Assembly (NCBI RefSeq): GCF_000378425.1
Contig: NZ_KB899813.1
Location: 62,001 to 126,000 of the forward strand
Direction: 5' to 3'
DNA length: 64,000 nucleotides
DNA from: Cohnella laeviribosi DSM 21336
GTDB lineage: Bacteria > Bacillota > Bacilli > Paenibacillales > Paenibacillaceae
Below the pieces are notes generated by a model. The model worked only from the letters and a program-made list of their open reading frames with translations, did not search any database and was not told the origin of the DNA. The position numbers were made by a program, and so were the translations under genes. Below, one piece after another: positions 18,680-26,585 of this stretch; position 1 is the stretch's first letter; each line of letters starts with the position of its first letter.

Positions 18680-19617
18680 ACATTCGACTCGGCATCAGCA
18701 CCAACTTTGCCATCAAGCGATGGGCCGATCCCGAAGATTGGGTTCGGATGGTCGCGAAAGACCTGGGTCTTGAACAGATACAATTTTCGTTCGACCAGTT
18801 CGATCCCCGGAGCCGGCAGGACATTATGGCCGCCTATGCTTACCGGGTGCGCAACGCTTGCGAAAAGTACGGCGCCCGAATTCACTCCACCTTTACGGGA
18901 CTGTCGATTTATCCGCACAATCTGCTGTATCATCCGTTAGCCGAAGGGCGGGAGGATGCCGTAGACTGGTTCGTCAAGGCGTTCGCCATGACCCGGGAGC
19001 TGGGCGCGGACGCGATCGGCGGACCGTACGGCGGAATGGACCTGGCGACGTTTCGGGACCCGGAACGGAGAGAGGAGATTGAGGCGTTGGCCGAGGAAGT
19101 GCTGGTGCGCTTGCTTTGGCTGGCGGAGGACTACGGCATCAAGACGTTTTATTGGGAGCAGACGCCGATTTTGCGGGAAGGTCCTGTCGGAATCGATTCG
19201 ACACGCCGTCATCTGGAGCGCATCAACCGGTTGAGAGGCGGGAAGGGAGCGGAGTTTGCGCTTTGCCTGGACGTCGGTCACGCCATTAGCCCGGACGCCG
19301 GAGCGGAAGACCGCGATCCTTACCGCTGGCTGGAGTCGCTTGCTCCACAAGCGCCGATCATTCATTTGCAGCAAACCGACGGGCGGTACGACCGGCATTG
19401 GCCCTTCACGGCCGGGAGCAAAAGCCGCGGCATCATCGATGCGGACAAGGTGCTGCGCGCGATCCGAACATCCGGAGCGGCGGACACGCTGCTGCTGATC
19501 GAGGTCGGCCATCCGTTCGAGGAGCAGGACGATCGCGTATGGCAGGACGTAGCGGAGAGCGTCGAATACTGGCGCGAGGCGCTGAAGAACATCACATCGA
19601 ACGAAGGAGCGCGATAA
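18676..19617 (+). CDS. Sugar-phosphate isomerase/epimerase family TIM-barrel protein
   Basis: A 313-residue xylose-isomerase-like TIM barrel. Metal-ligand-type residues can be seen in FYWEQTP (Glu), LCLDVGHAI (Asp, His), IIHLQQTDG (His) and LIEVGHPF (Glu). Relatives include tetrulose-phosphate epimerases and isomerases of erythritol/threitol pathways, so an epimerisation of the ketose (phosphate) made by the operon's dehydrogenases is plausible but unproven. The ATG overlaps the stop of the PTS gene (ATGA), with AGGAGG upstream. Confidence 0.85.
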   Translation: MNIRLGISTNFAIKRWADPEDWVRMVAKDLGLEQIQFSFDQFDPRSRQDIMAAYAYRVRNACEKYGARIHSTFTGLSIYPHNLLYHPLAEGREDAVDWFVKAFAMTRELGADAIGGPYGGMDLATFRDPERREEIEALAEEVLVRLLWLAEDYGIKTFYWEQTPILREGPVGIDSTRRHLERINRLRGGKGAEFALCLDVGHAISPDAGAEDRDPYRWLESLAPQAPIIHLQQTDGRYDRHWPFTAGSKSRGIIDADKVLRAIRTSGAADTLLLIEVGHPFEEQDDRVWQDVAESVEYWREALKNITSNEGAR

Positions 19618-19619
19618 GG

Positions 19620-20189
19620 TTGGACCGAAAGTTCGATTGGCACGGTACAAGCCGAATCATGCTGGAGGAATTGTCCCGAAGCCTGACGGCGGTCAGGGAG
19701 CATGAGCTGGATGCGCTGACAAGCGAAATCGTCGGGGCGAAGCGGATATTTGTCTACGGCCTGGGACGGGAGCGGGCGATGCTGCTTGCTTTTGCCATGC
19801 GGCTGATGCATCTTGGGCTGCAGGTTCATATCGTGGGAGACGTCACCACCCCGGCGATCGGACCGGGAGACTTGTGGATCACCAGCTCCGGAACGGGCAG
19901 GCTCGCCACGGTGGAAGCGCTGATGGGCATCGTCAAGCCGGCCGGCGCGCGCGTCGTCTTTTTCACCGCTTTTCCCGAAGCGCCATTGCCCCGCCAGGCG
20001 GACGTCGTCGTCCGCATTCCGGCGCAGACGATGCGGGAAGGAGCGGAGCACGTCCGTTCCGTGCAGCCGATGGGATCGCTTTTCGAACAGACGCAGCTTC
20101 TGCTTTTCGATTTGTGCGTGATCCGCCTTATCGACCTGCTTCAACCGGCGGCCGATGAAATGGAGAAGCGGCATACCAACCTGGAATAA
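19620..20189 (+). CDS. SIS-domain protein, 6-phospho-3-hexuloisomerase-like
   Basis: A 189-residue single-SIS protein. The phosphosugar-binding fold shows IFVYGLGRERAMLLAFAMRLMH, ITSSGTGRLATVEAL and the PHI signature SVQPMGSLFEQ, and the length equals HxlB-type hexuloisomerases. PHI interconverts a 3-ketohexose 6-phosphate and fructose 6-phosphate, a natural last step from an oxidised hexitol phosphate into glycolysis. No HPS partner (HxlA) is present, so it does not belong to a formaldehyde pathway here. TTG 19620 is chosen because GGAGC lies about 12 bases upstream and it gives the family length. Confidence 0.82.
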   Translation: MDRKFDWHGTSRIMLEELSRSLTAVREHELDALTSEIVGAKRIFVYGLGRERAMLLAFAMRLMHLGLQVHIVGDVTTPAIGPGDLWITSSGTGRLATVEALMGIVKPAGARVVFFTAFPEAPLPRQADVVVRIPAQTMREGAEHVRSVQPMGSLFEQTQLLLFDLCVIRLIDLLQPAADEMEKRHTNLE

Positions 20190-20239
20190 GGTCCGAACTT
20201 CTTGATTCCAAGCCAACTTTGGGGACGTGATGCATAAGC

Positions 20240-22351
20240 GTGGAAAAGAAAACGGGAATCAAACTGAATTCCAGGCAACGGGATATTCTTCGCTTTTTTC
20301 TTGAAAGCGACGAGTACAGAACATTGGCTGAGCTGGCAAGGCATCTGAACGTCAGCGTGCGGACGCTGCAGCGCGAATTGAACGAACTGGAGCCGGTGGC
20401 GGAGCAATGGGGGGTGCGTTTTCTCAAAAAATCCGGCGTCGGACTGATGCTGGAGGGCGAACCGGAGCGGAAGGACGAGCTTGCGGCGGAGCTGGCCCGG
20501 TACCCGGCATACAAAATCTACAGTCCCGAAGAGCGCCAATTGATCATGAAGCAAATGATTTTGTCGTGCAAAGAGCCGACCAAGCTGTATGCGTTCAGCC
20601 GCAGGCTGAACGTAACCGAATCGACGGTCAGCTGCGACCTGAACCGGATCGAGCCCTGGCTCGGCAAGTACGGCATTCGCCTTGAGCGCAAGCCCGGCTT
20701 GGGCATCTATATCGAAGGGAACGAGAAGCAGATACGCGCGGCGATGGCGGATTTGCTTTACGAAACGGTCACGCACGAGCAGCTGATGGAACTGCTGCAC
20801 CTGCAGTCCGGCAACAGGAGGGAGAATCTGGAGCTTTCGATCCGCAATCGGCTGCTGAACTTCATCGATCCGCAATGGCTGTTTCAAATCGAGCAGGTGA
20901 TCCAGGTTTCCCAACGGAAATGGGAATACAACATGGCCGGCAGCGCGTATGTCGGCTTTGTCGTTCATCTGGCGCTGGCGCTGCAGCGGATTCAGAAAAA
21001 CGAGGAAATCGTCATCGAGCGCGACATTTTGCAGCGGCTGCGCGGGACGCCCGAATTCGAGCTGGCCGCGGAGCTGGCTGCCGACCTTTCCGATAAGCTG
21101 AACGTGACCATTCCGGAAAGCGAAATCGGCTATATTACGATGCATCTGCTTGGCGCCCGCTCGATCCATATGTTCCCGGAGAAAAGATCCCACTCCAACG
21201 TCGCGGCGTACGTCAGCCGCATGATTGCGATCGTGGAGCGGGAACTGAAGCTGAATCTGGAAAGCGATCTGTCGCTCATTGAAAACTTGACCGCCCATCT
21301 CGCTTCCGCCGTTCAGCGGATCGAACTGGGAATGGCGATCCGCAATCCGCTGCTCGAGCACGTCAAACAGGAGTATCCCGACATTTTCGAAGCGACGCGC
21401 GCCGCGTCGCGTTATCTTGAACAGCAGCTGGGCGTTCCCGTGCCGGAAGAGGAAATCGGGTACTTGGCCATGCATTTTGGCACCGCGGTATTGCGCAAGC
21501 GCGAGAAAGGGATCGAACGCCGGAGAGTGCTTTTGGTCTGCGCAAGCGGAATCGGCGCTTCTCGTCTGCTGTCGACGCAATTGGAGCGGAAATTGCCGCA
21601 AATCCACATTATGGACACGATCTCGCTGTTCCATCTGGAAGAATGGCTGCGCACCCATCCGCCGGTCGATTTGATTATCTCCACGCTGTCCGTTCAGGTG
21701 GACGATGTCCGCGTCGCCGTCGTCAATCCGTTCCTGTCGGACGAGGACATCGAGCTGATCAAGCGGCAGCTCGATTTGATTCCTTCGCAGGACCATTTGC
21801 TCGCGGAGGAGCAGATCGACATCGACGGGACGGTTTCCAAAGTCGAGAACTTCGGCAAAGCGCTCCGCTGCCTGCTGCATGCCGTTTCGGTCACGGAAGA
21901 GCCGGCTCCCCGAAACAAGCGCGAGCTGATCGCCCGCGTGATCGAATACGTCAGCGAGCATTACGCGGTGGGCGATGCCGACAAGCTGCTGCGGGATTTG
22001 AACCAGCGCGAGGAATACGGGCCGGTCATGGTGGAAAAGGACAAAGTGGCCCTGCTGCATTGCCGCAGCGAAGGCATCGAAGAAATGTGCGTTTGCGTGG
22101 TCAGGCTCGGCGCGGACGTGAACTGGGCGACGGGCGGACAGCAGGTGCCGATTCGCACGGTCGTGACCGTGATGGGGCCGCTGCGCGTACCCGAAGAATA
22201 CTACGAACTGGTCAGCGAAATTACGTTTGCCCTGATCGAAGAGGAATTTATCGCGCTACTGAACGAAGGAACGCCTGAACAGATTAAGGAGGGCATCCGG
22301 CTGATTTTCAAAAAAGGCTATTTGAAGCTGGCCGGCGACATTTTGCGGTGA
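20240..22351 (+). CDS. MtlR/LicR-type PRD transcription activator
   Basis: A 703-residue PTS-controlled regulator. Order: HTH (LAELARHLNVSVRTLQRELN) at about 10-50, second HTH (LNVTESTVSCDLNRI), PRD1 at about 185-290, PRD2 at about 300-400 (conserved YITMHLLGAR and YLAMHFG), an EIIB-Gat-like domain with its cysteine in VLLVCASGIGASRL, and a C-terminal EIIA-like domain. Its EIIA keeps the phospho-histidine (VALLHCRSEG, about residue 607), unlike the EIIA of the operon's own transporter. The start is GTG 20240. It is last in the polyol operon and should activate it when the PTS reports the inducer. It converges on the idi gene. Confidence 0.9.
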   Translation: MEKKTGIKLNSRQRDILRFFLESDEYRTLAELARHLNVSVRTLQRELNELEPVAEQWGVRFLKKSGVGLMLEGEPERKDELAAELARYPAYKIYSPEERQLIMKQMILSCKEPTKLYAFSRRLNVTESTVSCDLNRIEPWLGKYGIRLERKPGLGIYIEGNEKQIRAAMADLLYETVTHEQLMELLHLQSGNRRENLELSIRNRLLNFIDPQWLFQIEQVIQVSQRKWEYNMAGSAYVGFVVHLALALQRIQKNEEIVIERDILQRLRGTPEFELAAELAADLSDKLNVTIPESEIGYITMHLLGARSIHMFPEKRSHSNVAAYVSRMIAIVERELKLNLESDLSLIENLTAHLASAVQRIELGMAIRNPLLEHVKQEYPDIFEATRAASRYLEQQLGVPVPEEEIGYLAMHFGTAVLRKREKGIERRRVLLVCASGIGASRLLSTQLERKLPQIHIMDTISLFHLEEWLRTHPPVDLIISTLSVQVDDVRVAVVNPFLSDEDIELIKRQLDLIPSQDHLLAEEQIDIDGTVSKVENFGKALRCLLHAVSVTEEPAPRNKRELIARVIEYVSEHYAVGDADKLLRDLNQREEYGPVMVEKDKVALLHCRSEGIEEMCVCVVRLGADVNWATGGQQVPIRTVVTVMGPLRVPEEYYELVSEITFALIEEEFIALLNEGTPEQIKEGIRLIFKKGYLKLAGDILR

Positions 22352-22388
22352 CGCGGTTGCAACGAGGTCAACGGGGGAGGGTCCGCCA

Positions 22389-23468
22389 TTACGCTTGAAT
22401 CCGGATCAAGCGGTCCGTTCCGCGCAGCTCGCCGAGCGAGGCGGAGCCGATGCCGAACATGGCGGCGCGCAGCTCGCGCTCAAGGCGCTCGGCCAGAGCG
22501 AGCAGCGCTTCCTCTGAAATGACGGCGGATCGGAGCAGCGACCGGCCGAACCCGGCGAGATGGGCGCCCAATGCCAGGCATTTCGCGGCATCGACGCCGC
22601 CCGTCAGGCCGCCGCTGGCGATCAGAACGGCGTCGGGACGGCGTTCCTTGACTTCCCGCAGGCAATCGGCCGTCGGAATGCCCCAATCGGCGAAAGCTTC
22701 CGCGGCGGCGCGCCCGACCGGGTCGGAAGACCGGAGCTTCTCCACCTGGCTCCAGGAGGTGCCGCCGGCGCCCGCGACATCGACGAAGGCGACCCCGGCT
22801 TCCAGAAGGCGGTCGGCGGTGTCGGCCCCGATTCCCCAGCCGACTTCCTTGACGCCGACCGGGACGGGCATGCGCGCGCAAAGTTCGCGAATCCGTTTCA
22901 GCAGCCCCCGGAAGTTCGTATTTCCCTCCGGCTGAAACACCTCCTGCAGGCTGTTCAGATGAAGCACCAGCGCATCCGCCCCGATCCGTTCGACCGCCCG
23001 CATGCACGCTTCGGCGCCGAAGCCGTAATTCAATTGAACCGCGCCCAGATTCGCCAGAATGGGAATATCCGGCGCGTATGCGCGGACCTGAAAGCTCCCG
23101 ATCAGCTCGGGATGTTCGATCGCGGCGCGCATGGAGCCTACCCCCAACGCCCAGCCGCGCTGCTGCGCCATCACCGCCAGATTGCGGTTGATGTCAAGCG
23201 CCGCTCCCGAGCCGCCGGTCATCGAGCTGACGAGAAAAGGGACCTTGAGCTTGCGCCCCAGAAAGACCGTGTCCGTGCGGATCTCGGCATAATCGATCTC
23301 CGGCAGCGCCTGGTGGCGGAAGCGGTAACGTTCCAGTCCGGTCGTAAGCCGGCTTTCGACCCGCTCGTTCAGGCAAATGTCGAGATGCTGGCTTTTCCTG
23401 CGTTCGGTCAGGCGCTTGGCGTCCGCTTCGCTATGGTCTTTGCGCGGCAATTCCTGCATATCGCTCAT
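22389..23468 (-). CDS. fni: Isopentenyl-diphosphate delta-isomerase, type 2 (FMN)
   Basis: A 359-residue FMN- and NADPH-dependent isomerase interconverting IPP and DMAPP for isoprenoid synthesis. Hallmarks: RKDHSEADAKRL-type start (H, K), FLVSSMTGGSG, HLNSLQEVFQPEG with the conserved His/Asn/Gln, VGVKEVGWGI, AGAGGTSW and IASGGLTGG. Length matches the family. It is a single minus-strand gene with no isoprenoid neighbours, convergent with the MtlR gene 37 bases away. Its upstream side holds a 33-bp tandem repeat. Confidence 0.96.
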   Translation of the reverse strand: MSDMQELPRKDHSEADAKRLTERRKSQHLDICLNERVESRLTTGLERYRFRHQALPEIDYAEIRTDTVFLGRKLKVPFLVSSMTGGSGAALDINRNLAVMAQQRGWALGVGSMRAAIEHPELIGSFQVRAYAPDIPILANLGAVQLNYGFGAEACMRAVERIGADALVLHLNSLQEVFQPEGNTNFRGLLKRIRELCARMPVPVGVKEVGWGIGADTADRLLEAGVAFVDVAGAGGTSWSQVEKLRSSDPVGRAAAEAFADWGIPTADCLREVKERRPDAVLIASGGLTGGVDAAKCLALGAHLAGFGRSLLRSAVISEEALLALAERLERELRAAMFGIGSASLGELRGTDRLIRIQA

Positions 23469-23574
23469 GGCTGGGCACCTCGCTGTTGCCGGAATGGAAG
23501 AAGTCGTGTATCATTTTCGCAGCTTTGTATACCAGCATTTCAACCTGGTTCCCATTCTAAACGTATGCGGATAT

Positions 23575-23738
23575 CGTTCCGCCCGCCGAGCTTGCGGGAG
23601 AGCGCGGGGGTCCCGTCCGTCAGTTTTGCCGGAGATCGGGCGTTACGTCCGCCGAGTTTGCCGGAGAGCGAAGTAGCGTCCGCCGCGCTTGTGGAGGTGC
23701 GAGCGTTTCGTTCGCCAAGCTTGGCTAAAGTGCGCGCG
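23575..23738. repeat. Degenerate 33-bp tandem repeat, five units
   Basis: Five units start near 23575, 23608, 23641, 23674 (32 bp) and 23706. They share the pattern CGTCCGCCGAGTTTGCCGGA followed by GAGCG. The 355-base gap between the idi start and the next gene holds little else. The minus-strand translation shows 11-residue echoes (KLGGRNARS), but there is no ribosome site, so it is treated as non-coding. Confidence 0.7.
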
Positions 23739-23823
23739 TTCCACATGCAAAGTAAGACGCAGACCGGGCGGGCGGATAAGCCGTACGCGGACCGGGTTGC
23801 GCTATTGCCGAGGGGATGGACTC

Positions 23824-24534
23824 ATGCCGGCCGATGTGATAACCATAAGCGATCTGTGTCGCAACGTTTTGAAATTGAAGGATGCGCGGCTGCCGCCGGA
23901 GTATTATTACCGCAGCTTGCCCCTCTGCGCGATCGACGCCGTGTTTTCGATCGGGGTGAAGTACGAAGGCGTGCGCAATGCCGTCAGGCGGTATGCGGAA
24001 GCATTCGGACTGGACATTTATAGACCAACCGAGGCTTACCCCGAACGCGGCGACCAGCAGTCCGTCGAAGATTTTCTGCGGAAGGCGGACGCGCTCGGCA
24101 CCGGGTATTTGGCGGAATCCGTATTCAGGAACAGGCAGCGCACTTCCACGAGGAACGGCATTTTGAAGGCGGAAGCGGTGTATCGTTTTTGCCAGGTTCT
24201 CCGGCGGCACGGCGTGAATGTCTTCCAGGACCTGCCGCCGGCGCTGTCGAATTCCGCGTTGGAGGAAGCCATCCGGGAAATTCCCGGCCAACGCAGCGGC
24301 ATTTCCTTTATTTACTTCTGCATGCTGGCCGGCGAGGAACAAGGGATCAAGCCCGATCGCATGGTGATCCGGTTTCTCGAACAGGCGCTCGGCCGCACCG
24401 TCAAAACCGGCGAAGCCCAACAACTGTTGACCGCCGTTTCCGAAACGCTGCGGGCCGGATATCCGCATTTGACGCCGAGACTGTTGGATTATGAGATCTG
24501 GAGCTATACGCGAAGCCAAGGGAAGAAAAGGTAA
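23824..24534 (+). CDS. Conserved hypothetical protein, possibly HhH-GPD-like
   Basis: A 236-residue soluble protein not assigned to a named family with confidence. From about residue 155 on it has an IPGQRSGISFIYFCMLAG segment followed by KPDRMVIRFLEQ. This resembles the helix-hairpin-helix plus catalytic-aspartate region of the Nth/AlkA glycosylases (where the motif is LPGVG...VDxHVxR). The N-terminal half is helical (LPLCAIDAVFSIGVKYEGVRN). The glycine hairpin is degenerate and no iron-sulphur cysteines are seen. ATG 23824 follows GAGGGG. It is a single gene with its own terminator. A DNA-binding or base-excision role is only an inference. Confidence 0.7.
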   Translation: MPADVITISDLCRNVLKLKDARLPPEYYYRSLPLCAIDAVFSIGVKYEGVRNAVRRYAEAFGLDIYRPTEAYPERGDQQSVEDFLRKADALGTGYLAESVFRNRQRTSTRNGILKAEAVYRFCQVLRRHGVNVFQDLPPALSNSALEEAIREIPGQRSGISFIYFCMLAGEEQGIKPDRMVIRFLEQALGRTVKTGEAQQLLTAVSETLRAGYPHLTPRLLDYEIWSYTRSQGKKR

Positions 24535-24647
24535 TCCGGGCATTGGCATACGAACATTGGCGGTTATCGGAACGCCTCCTGTACTCGCCGCAGACCAGGG
24601 AGATGGCGGAGCCGGCAAATCTTTTATTTGCGTGCGCGGGAAAACGA

Positions 24648-24680
24648 AGAGGGCTCTTCTCACGAAAGCCCTCTTTTTTG
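24648..24680 (+). terminator. Intrinsic terminator
   Basis: AGAGGGCT pairs with AGCCCTCT around an 11-base loop, followed by a T-run. It ends the hypothetical gene at 24534. Confidence 0.9.
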
Positions 24681-24764
24681 TATGGCTGACCCATTCGCAT
24701 CCCTTATCTGTGTTCCGTTAGTTTGATGGGTTATGCCCGGGATGGCTTCTGAACCGTCTTCGTT

Positions 24765-24840
24765 GGGCCCCTTCCGGAAACAGACGGGAACTCCGCACGT
24801 TGAAGCCGGTTTGCAACGGGAGTTCTGTTCGGAGGGGGCC
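24765..24840. repeat. Long imperfect inverted repeat (foldback)
   Basis: The left arm (GGGCCCCTTCCGG...GGAACTCC) and right arm (GGGAGTTCTGTTCGGAGG...GGCC) pair with a few bulges and continue into an inner CGTTG/CAACG stem around an 11-base loop, so nearly all 76 bases fold back. It lies 45 bases upstream of the 52-bp array and has no T-run or coding potential. Confidence 0.65.
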
Positions 24841-24885
24841 GCCCCAGGCGCTTGGGTTACGTGCGGCGGTGTACACCTGCCAAAA

Positions 24886-25163
24886 AGTCCGTCCAGTACG
24901 CTACATTGCCACCGTCCGCGGCGCTCAGTCGCCATGTAGTCCGTCCAGTACGCTACATTGCCACCGTCCGCGGCGCTCCGCCGCCATGTAGTCCGTCCAG
25001 TACGCTACATTGCCTCCGTCTGCGGCGCTCCTCCGCCATGTAGTCCGTCCAGTACGCTACATCGCCCCCAGCCGCGGTGCTCCTCCGCCATGTAGTCCGT
25101 CCAGTACGCTACATTGCCTCCGTCTGCGGTGCTCCTCCGCCATGTAGTCCGTCCAGTACCTCT
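24886..25163 (+). repeat. 52-bp tandem repeat array A (five full copies plus an 18-bp partial)
   Basis: Units start at exactly 24886, 24938, 24990, 25042, 25094 and 25146. The first 21 bases of each full unit (AGTCCGTCCAGTACG then CTACAT) are invariant. The remaining 31 vary at a few positions and end CGCCATGT. The last unit stops after 18 bases as AGTCCGTCCAGTACCTCT. Each unit junction has the partial palindrome ATGTAG...CTACAT around a 13-base loop. The array is preceded by GGGTTACGTGCGGCGGTGT. A second array of the same unit lies at 61515. Short frames inside it are by-products. Confidence 0.95.
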
Positions 25164-25182
25164 AATGGCCTGAGCGGCTACA

Positions 25183-25372
25183 TTGGATTTTGTGCAGGAT
25201 ACGAGCTCCTTTTGCCCCTTTCCGGAACGTATGTTGGATTTTCTACAATGAAACGGCCCGAGAGCCTTGCGGATTCGGCTTCTGCGGGCCAAAAGACTGG
25301 ATCTATCCAACATAGACCGGCTTCCGGCGCGTGAATGGTGAATTGGGTTGGATTTTTCCAATATAGACGCAT
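25183..25372. repeat. Four dispersed copies of a TTGGATTTT motif
   Basis: TTGGATTTT or a close variant occurs near 25183, 25234, 25297 and 25348 (steps 51, 63 and 51), each followed by a degenerate CCAA/CAAT-type and ATAGACG/GAAACG-type tail. This lies directly downstream of the 52-bp array. No gene is seen between 24535 and 25780. Confidence 0.55.
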
Positions 25373-25400
25373 AGCCGCGGTTGCTCATAGACTGCTGCAA

Positions 25401-25600
25401 CTCATCGGCTATGGTTACTCTTCAGCTACGAATGCTCATCAGCTACGGATGCTCATCAGCTACGGATGCTCATCGGCTACGGTGGCTGTATGGTTACGGT
25501 TGCGATAAATGGCCGAAGTTGCGGTATGGCCACAGTTGAGATTATAGCCGGAGTTTCGTTTATAGCCACGGTGACTATAGCAGCCGCGGTTGCGATTCAC
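25401..25600 (+). repeat. 17-bp degenerate tandem repeat
   Basis: Units start at 25401, 25418, 25435, 25452, 25469 and 25486 with consensus CTCATCAGCTACGGATG, then decay through looser copies (CGGTATGGCCACAGTTG, TTTATAGCCACGGTGAC, TATAGCAGCCGCGGTTG) to about 25600. Because 17 is not a multiple of three the array is not a coding repeat. Confidence 0.85.
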
Positions 25601-25780
25601 GAACGAACAGCCGCTGCGTCATCCTGGGCAACTTCGGTCACTGCCGGCTTGCCGTTTTCGATTTTCTTTTCGGGTACAACGCGATGCTTGGGCAAGTGCA
25701 TCATTAGGGCTCATCACAAGCGCGAAAGAGCGTTTGGAAATCCTTGTTCGTTAATGGTCAGTCGTCATATTATTTCGTAT

Positions 25781-26332
25781 TCAAAACAACCAAAAAACTC
25801 TCCGCTTGGGCGCTCGGGCCGGACGCTTCTCATGGGCGCGGGGAGCGGGAGGCGCTTGCCGGGGGACCGGTTCCGCATCCAGGCCGGCAGCGGTCTGCCG
25901 CATCGATTCGACCGCAGCGGCGACCTGTCGGATCATCTGGCGCAACTCTTCAAGCTCCAGCCGGTGCTGATAGATTTGGGCGGTCACGACTTCGTCGGCC
26001 TTCTGGTCCACTTTCCGTTCCAATTGCTGCAGGCGCAGCAGAAGCGATTCCGGCGAGCCATCGGAGTCGCGGTTCTCGCCGGACCAGAGGCTCTCGCCGG
26101 GCGGAACCGGCGCGGGCTCAACGTGCCGGCCGGGCAGTTTGACGCTCTCGATCGGCAAGCCGCTCCGGACATCTTCTTTGATTTTTTCAAGCCACTCCAT
26201 CTCTTTCTCGGTAAACATATAGTGTCCCAGCCGATCCTTCGGAAACGCATCCGGAAAATGCGAGACCCAGCGCTTGAGCGTCGTTTGGCTTACGCCCAGC
26301 CTTTCGGCAGCTTCTCTGGTTCCCAAACTCAC
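25781..26332 (-). CDS. RacA-like MerR-type DNA-binding coiled-coil protein
   Basis: A protein of about 183 residues. The N-terminal MerR-like helix-turn-helix (TREAAERLGVSQTTLKRWVSHF) is followed by GHYMFTEKEMEWLEKIKEDVRSG and a PIESVKLPG stretch, close to Bacillus RacA, which anchors the origin region to the cell pole at sporulation. A variable linker, a coiled coil at about residues 95-145 (LLLRLQQLERKVDQKADEV) and a basic Pro/Ala/Arg-rich tail (RAPKRRVFWLF) follow. GTG 26332 is eight bases after GAGGAG on the minus strand; ATG 26338 and GTG 26341 are alternatives. RacA is favoured over a plain MerR activator because there is no effector domain. Confidence 0.75.
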   Translation of the reverse strand: MSLGTREAAERLGVSQTTLKRWVSHFPDAFPKDRLGHYMFTEKEMEWLEKIKEDVRSGLPIESVKLPGRHVEPAPVPPGESLWSGENRDSDGSPESLLLRLQQLERKVDQKADEVVTAQIYQHRLELEELRQMIRQVAAAVESMRQTAAGLDAEPVPRQAPPAPRAHEKRPARAPKRRVFWLF

Positions 26333-26585
26333 GATCATCACTCCTCGACCGGATTTTTTTATACGTATTCGCTATCCATTTTGCTATCCCTGTAAGGGCG
26401 ACAAAGGTACTTAGCGTTCGGCAAAAGAAGTGTTCCTTCGTTGCGGAGCGGCCAGACTGGCGAACGGCCCCGAAATCCGCCCGAAGCTCCGGGGGTGCGA
26501 TCGGCTTTAGGGAAAAGTTGATCGGGCGGTTGCTTTTGCACTATCATACGTTATATGAACGATGTCTGGGGAGTTAAGGGAATCT

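Noticed and set aside
20141-22060. Long minus-strand frame opposite the MtlR-type gene
   Set aside because: Wholly antisense to a gene with intact domains; its product has no recognisable motif.
24886-25163. CRISPR-like array (constant 21-base part alternating with a 31-base variable part)
   Set aside because: The variable parts are clearly related to each other and differ at only a few positions, the period is exactly constant, and no cas genes are near. It is a minisatellite.
24733-25334. Short frames inside the 52-bp array (both strands)
   Set aside because: They arise because the repeat lacks stops in some frames; 52 is not a multiple of three, so the frame shifts each unit, and no ribosome site fits.
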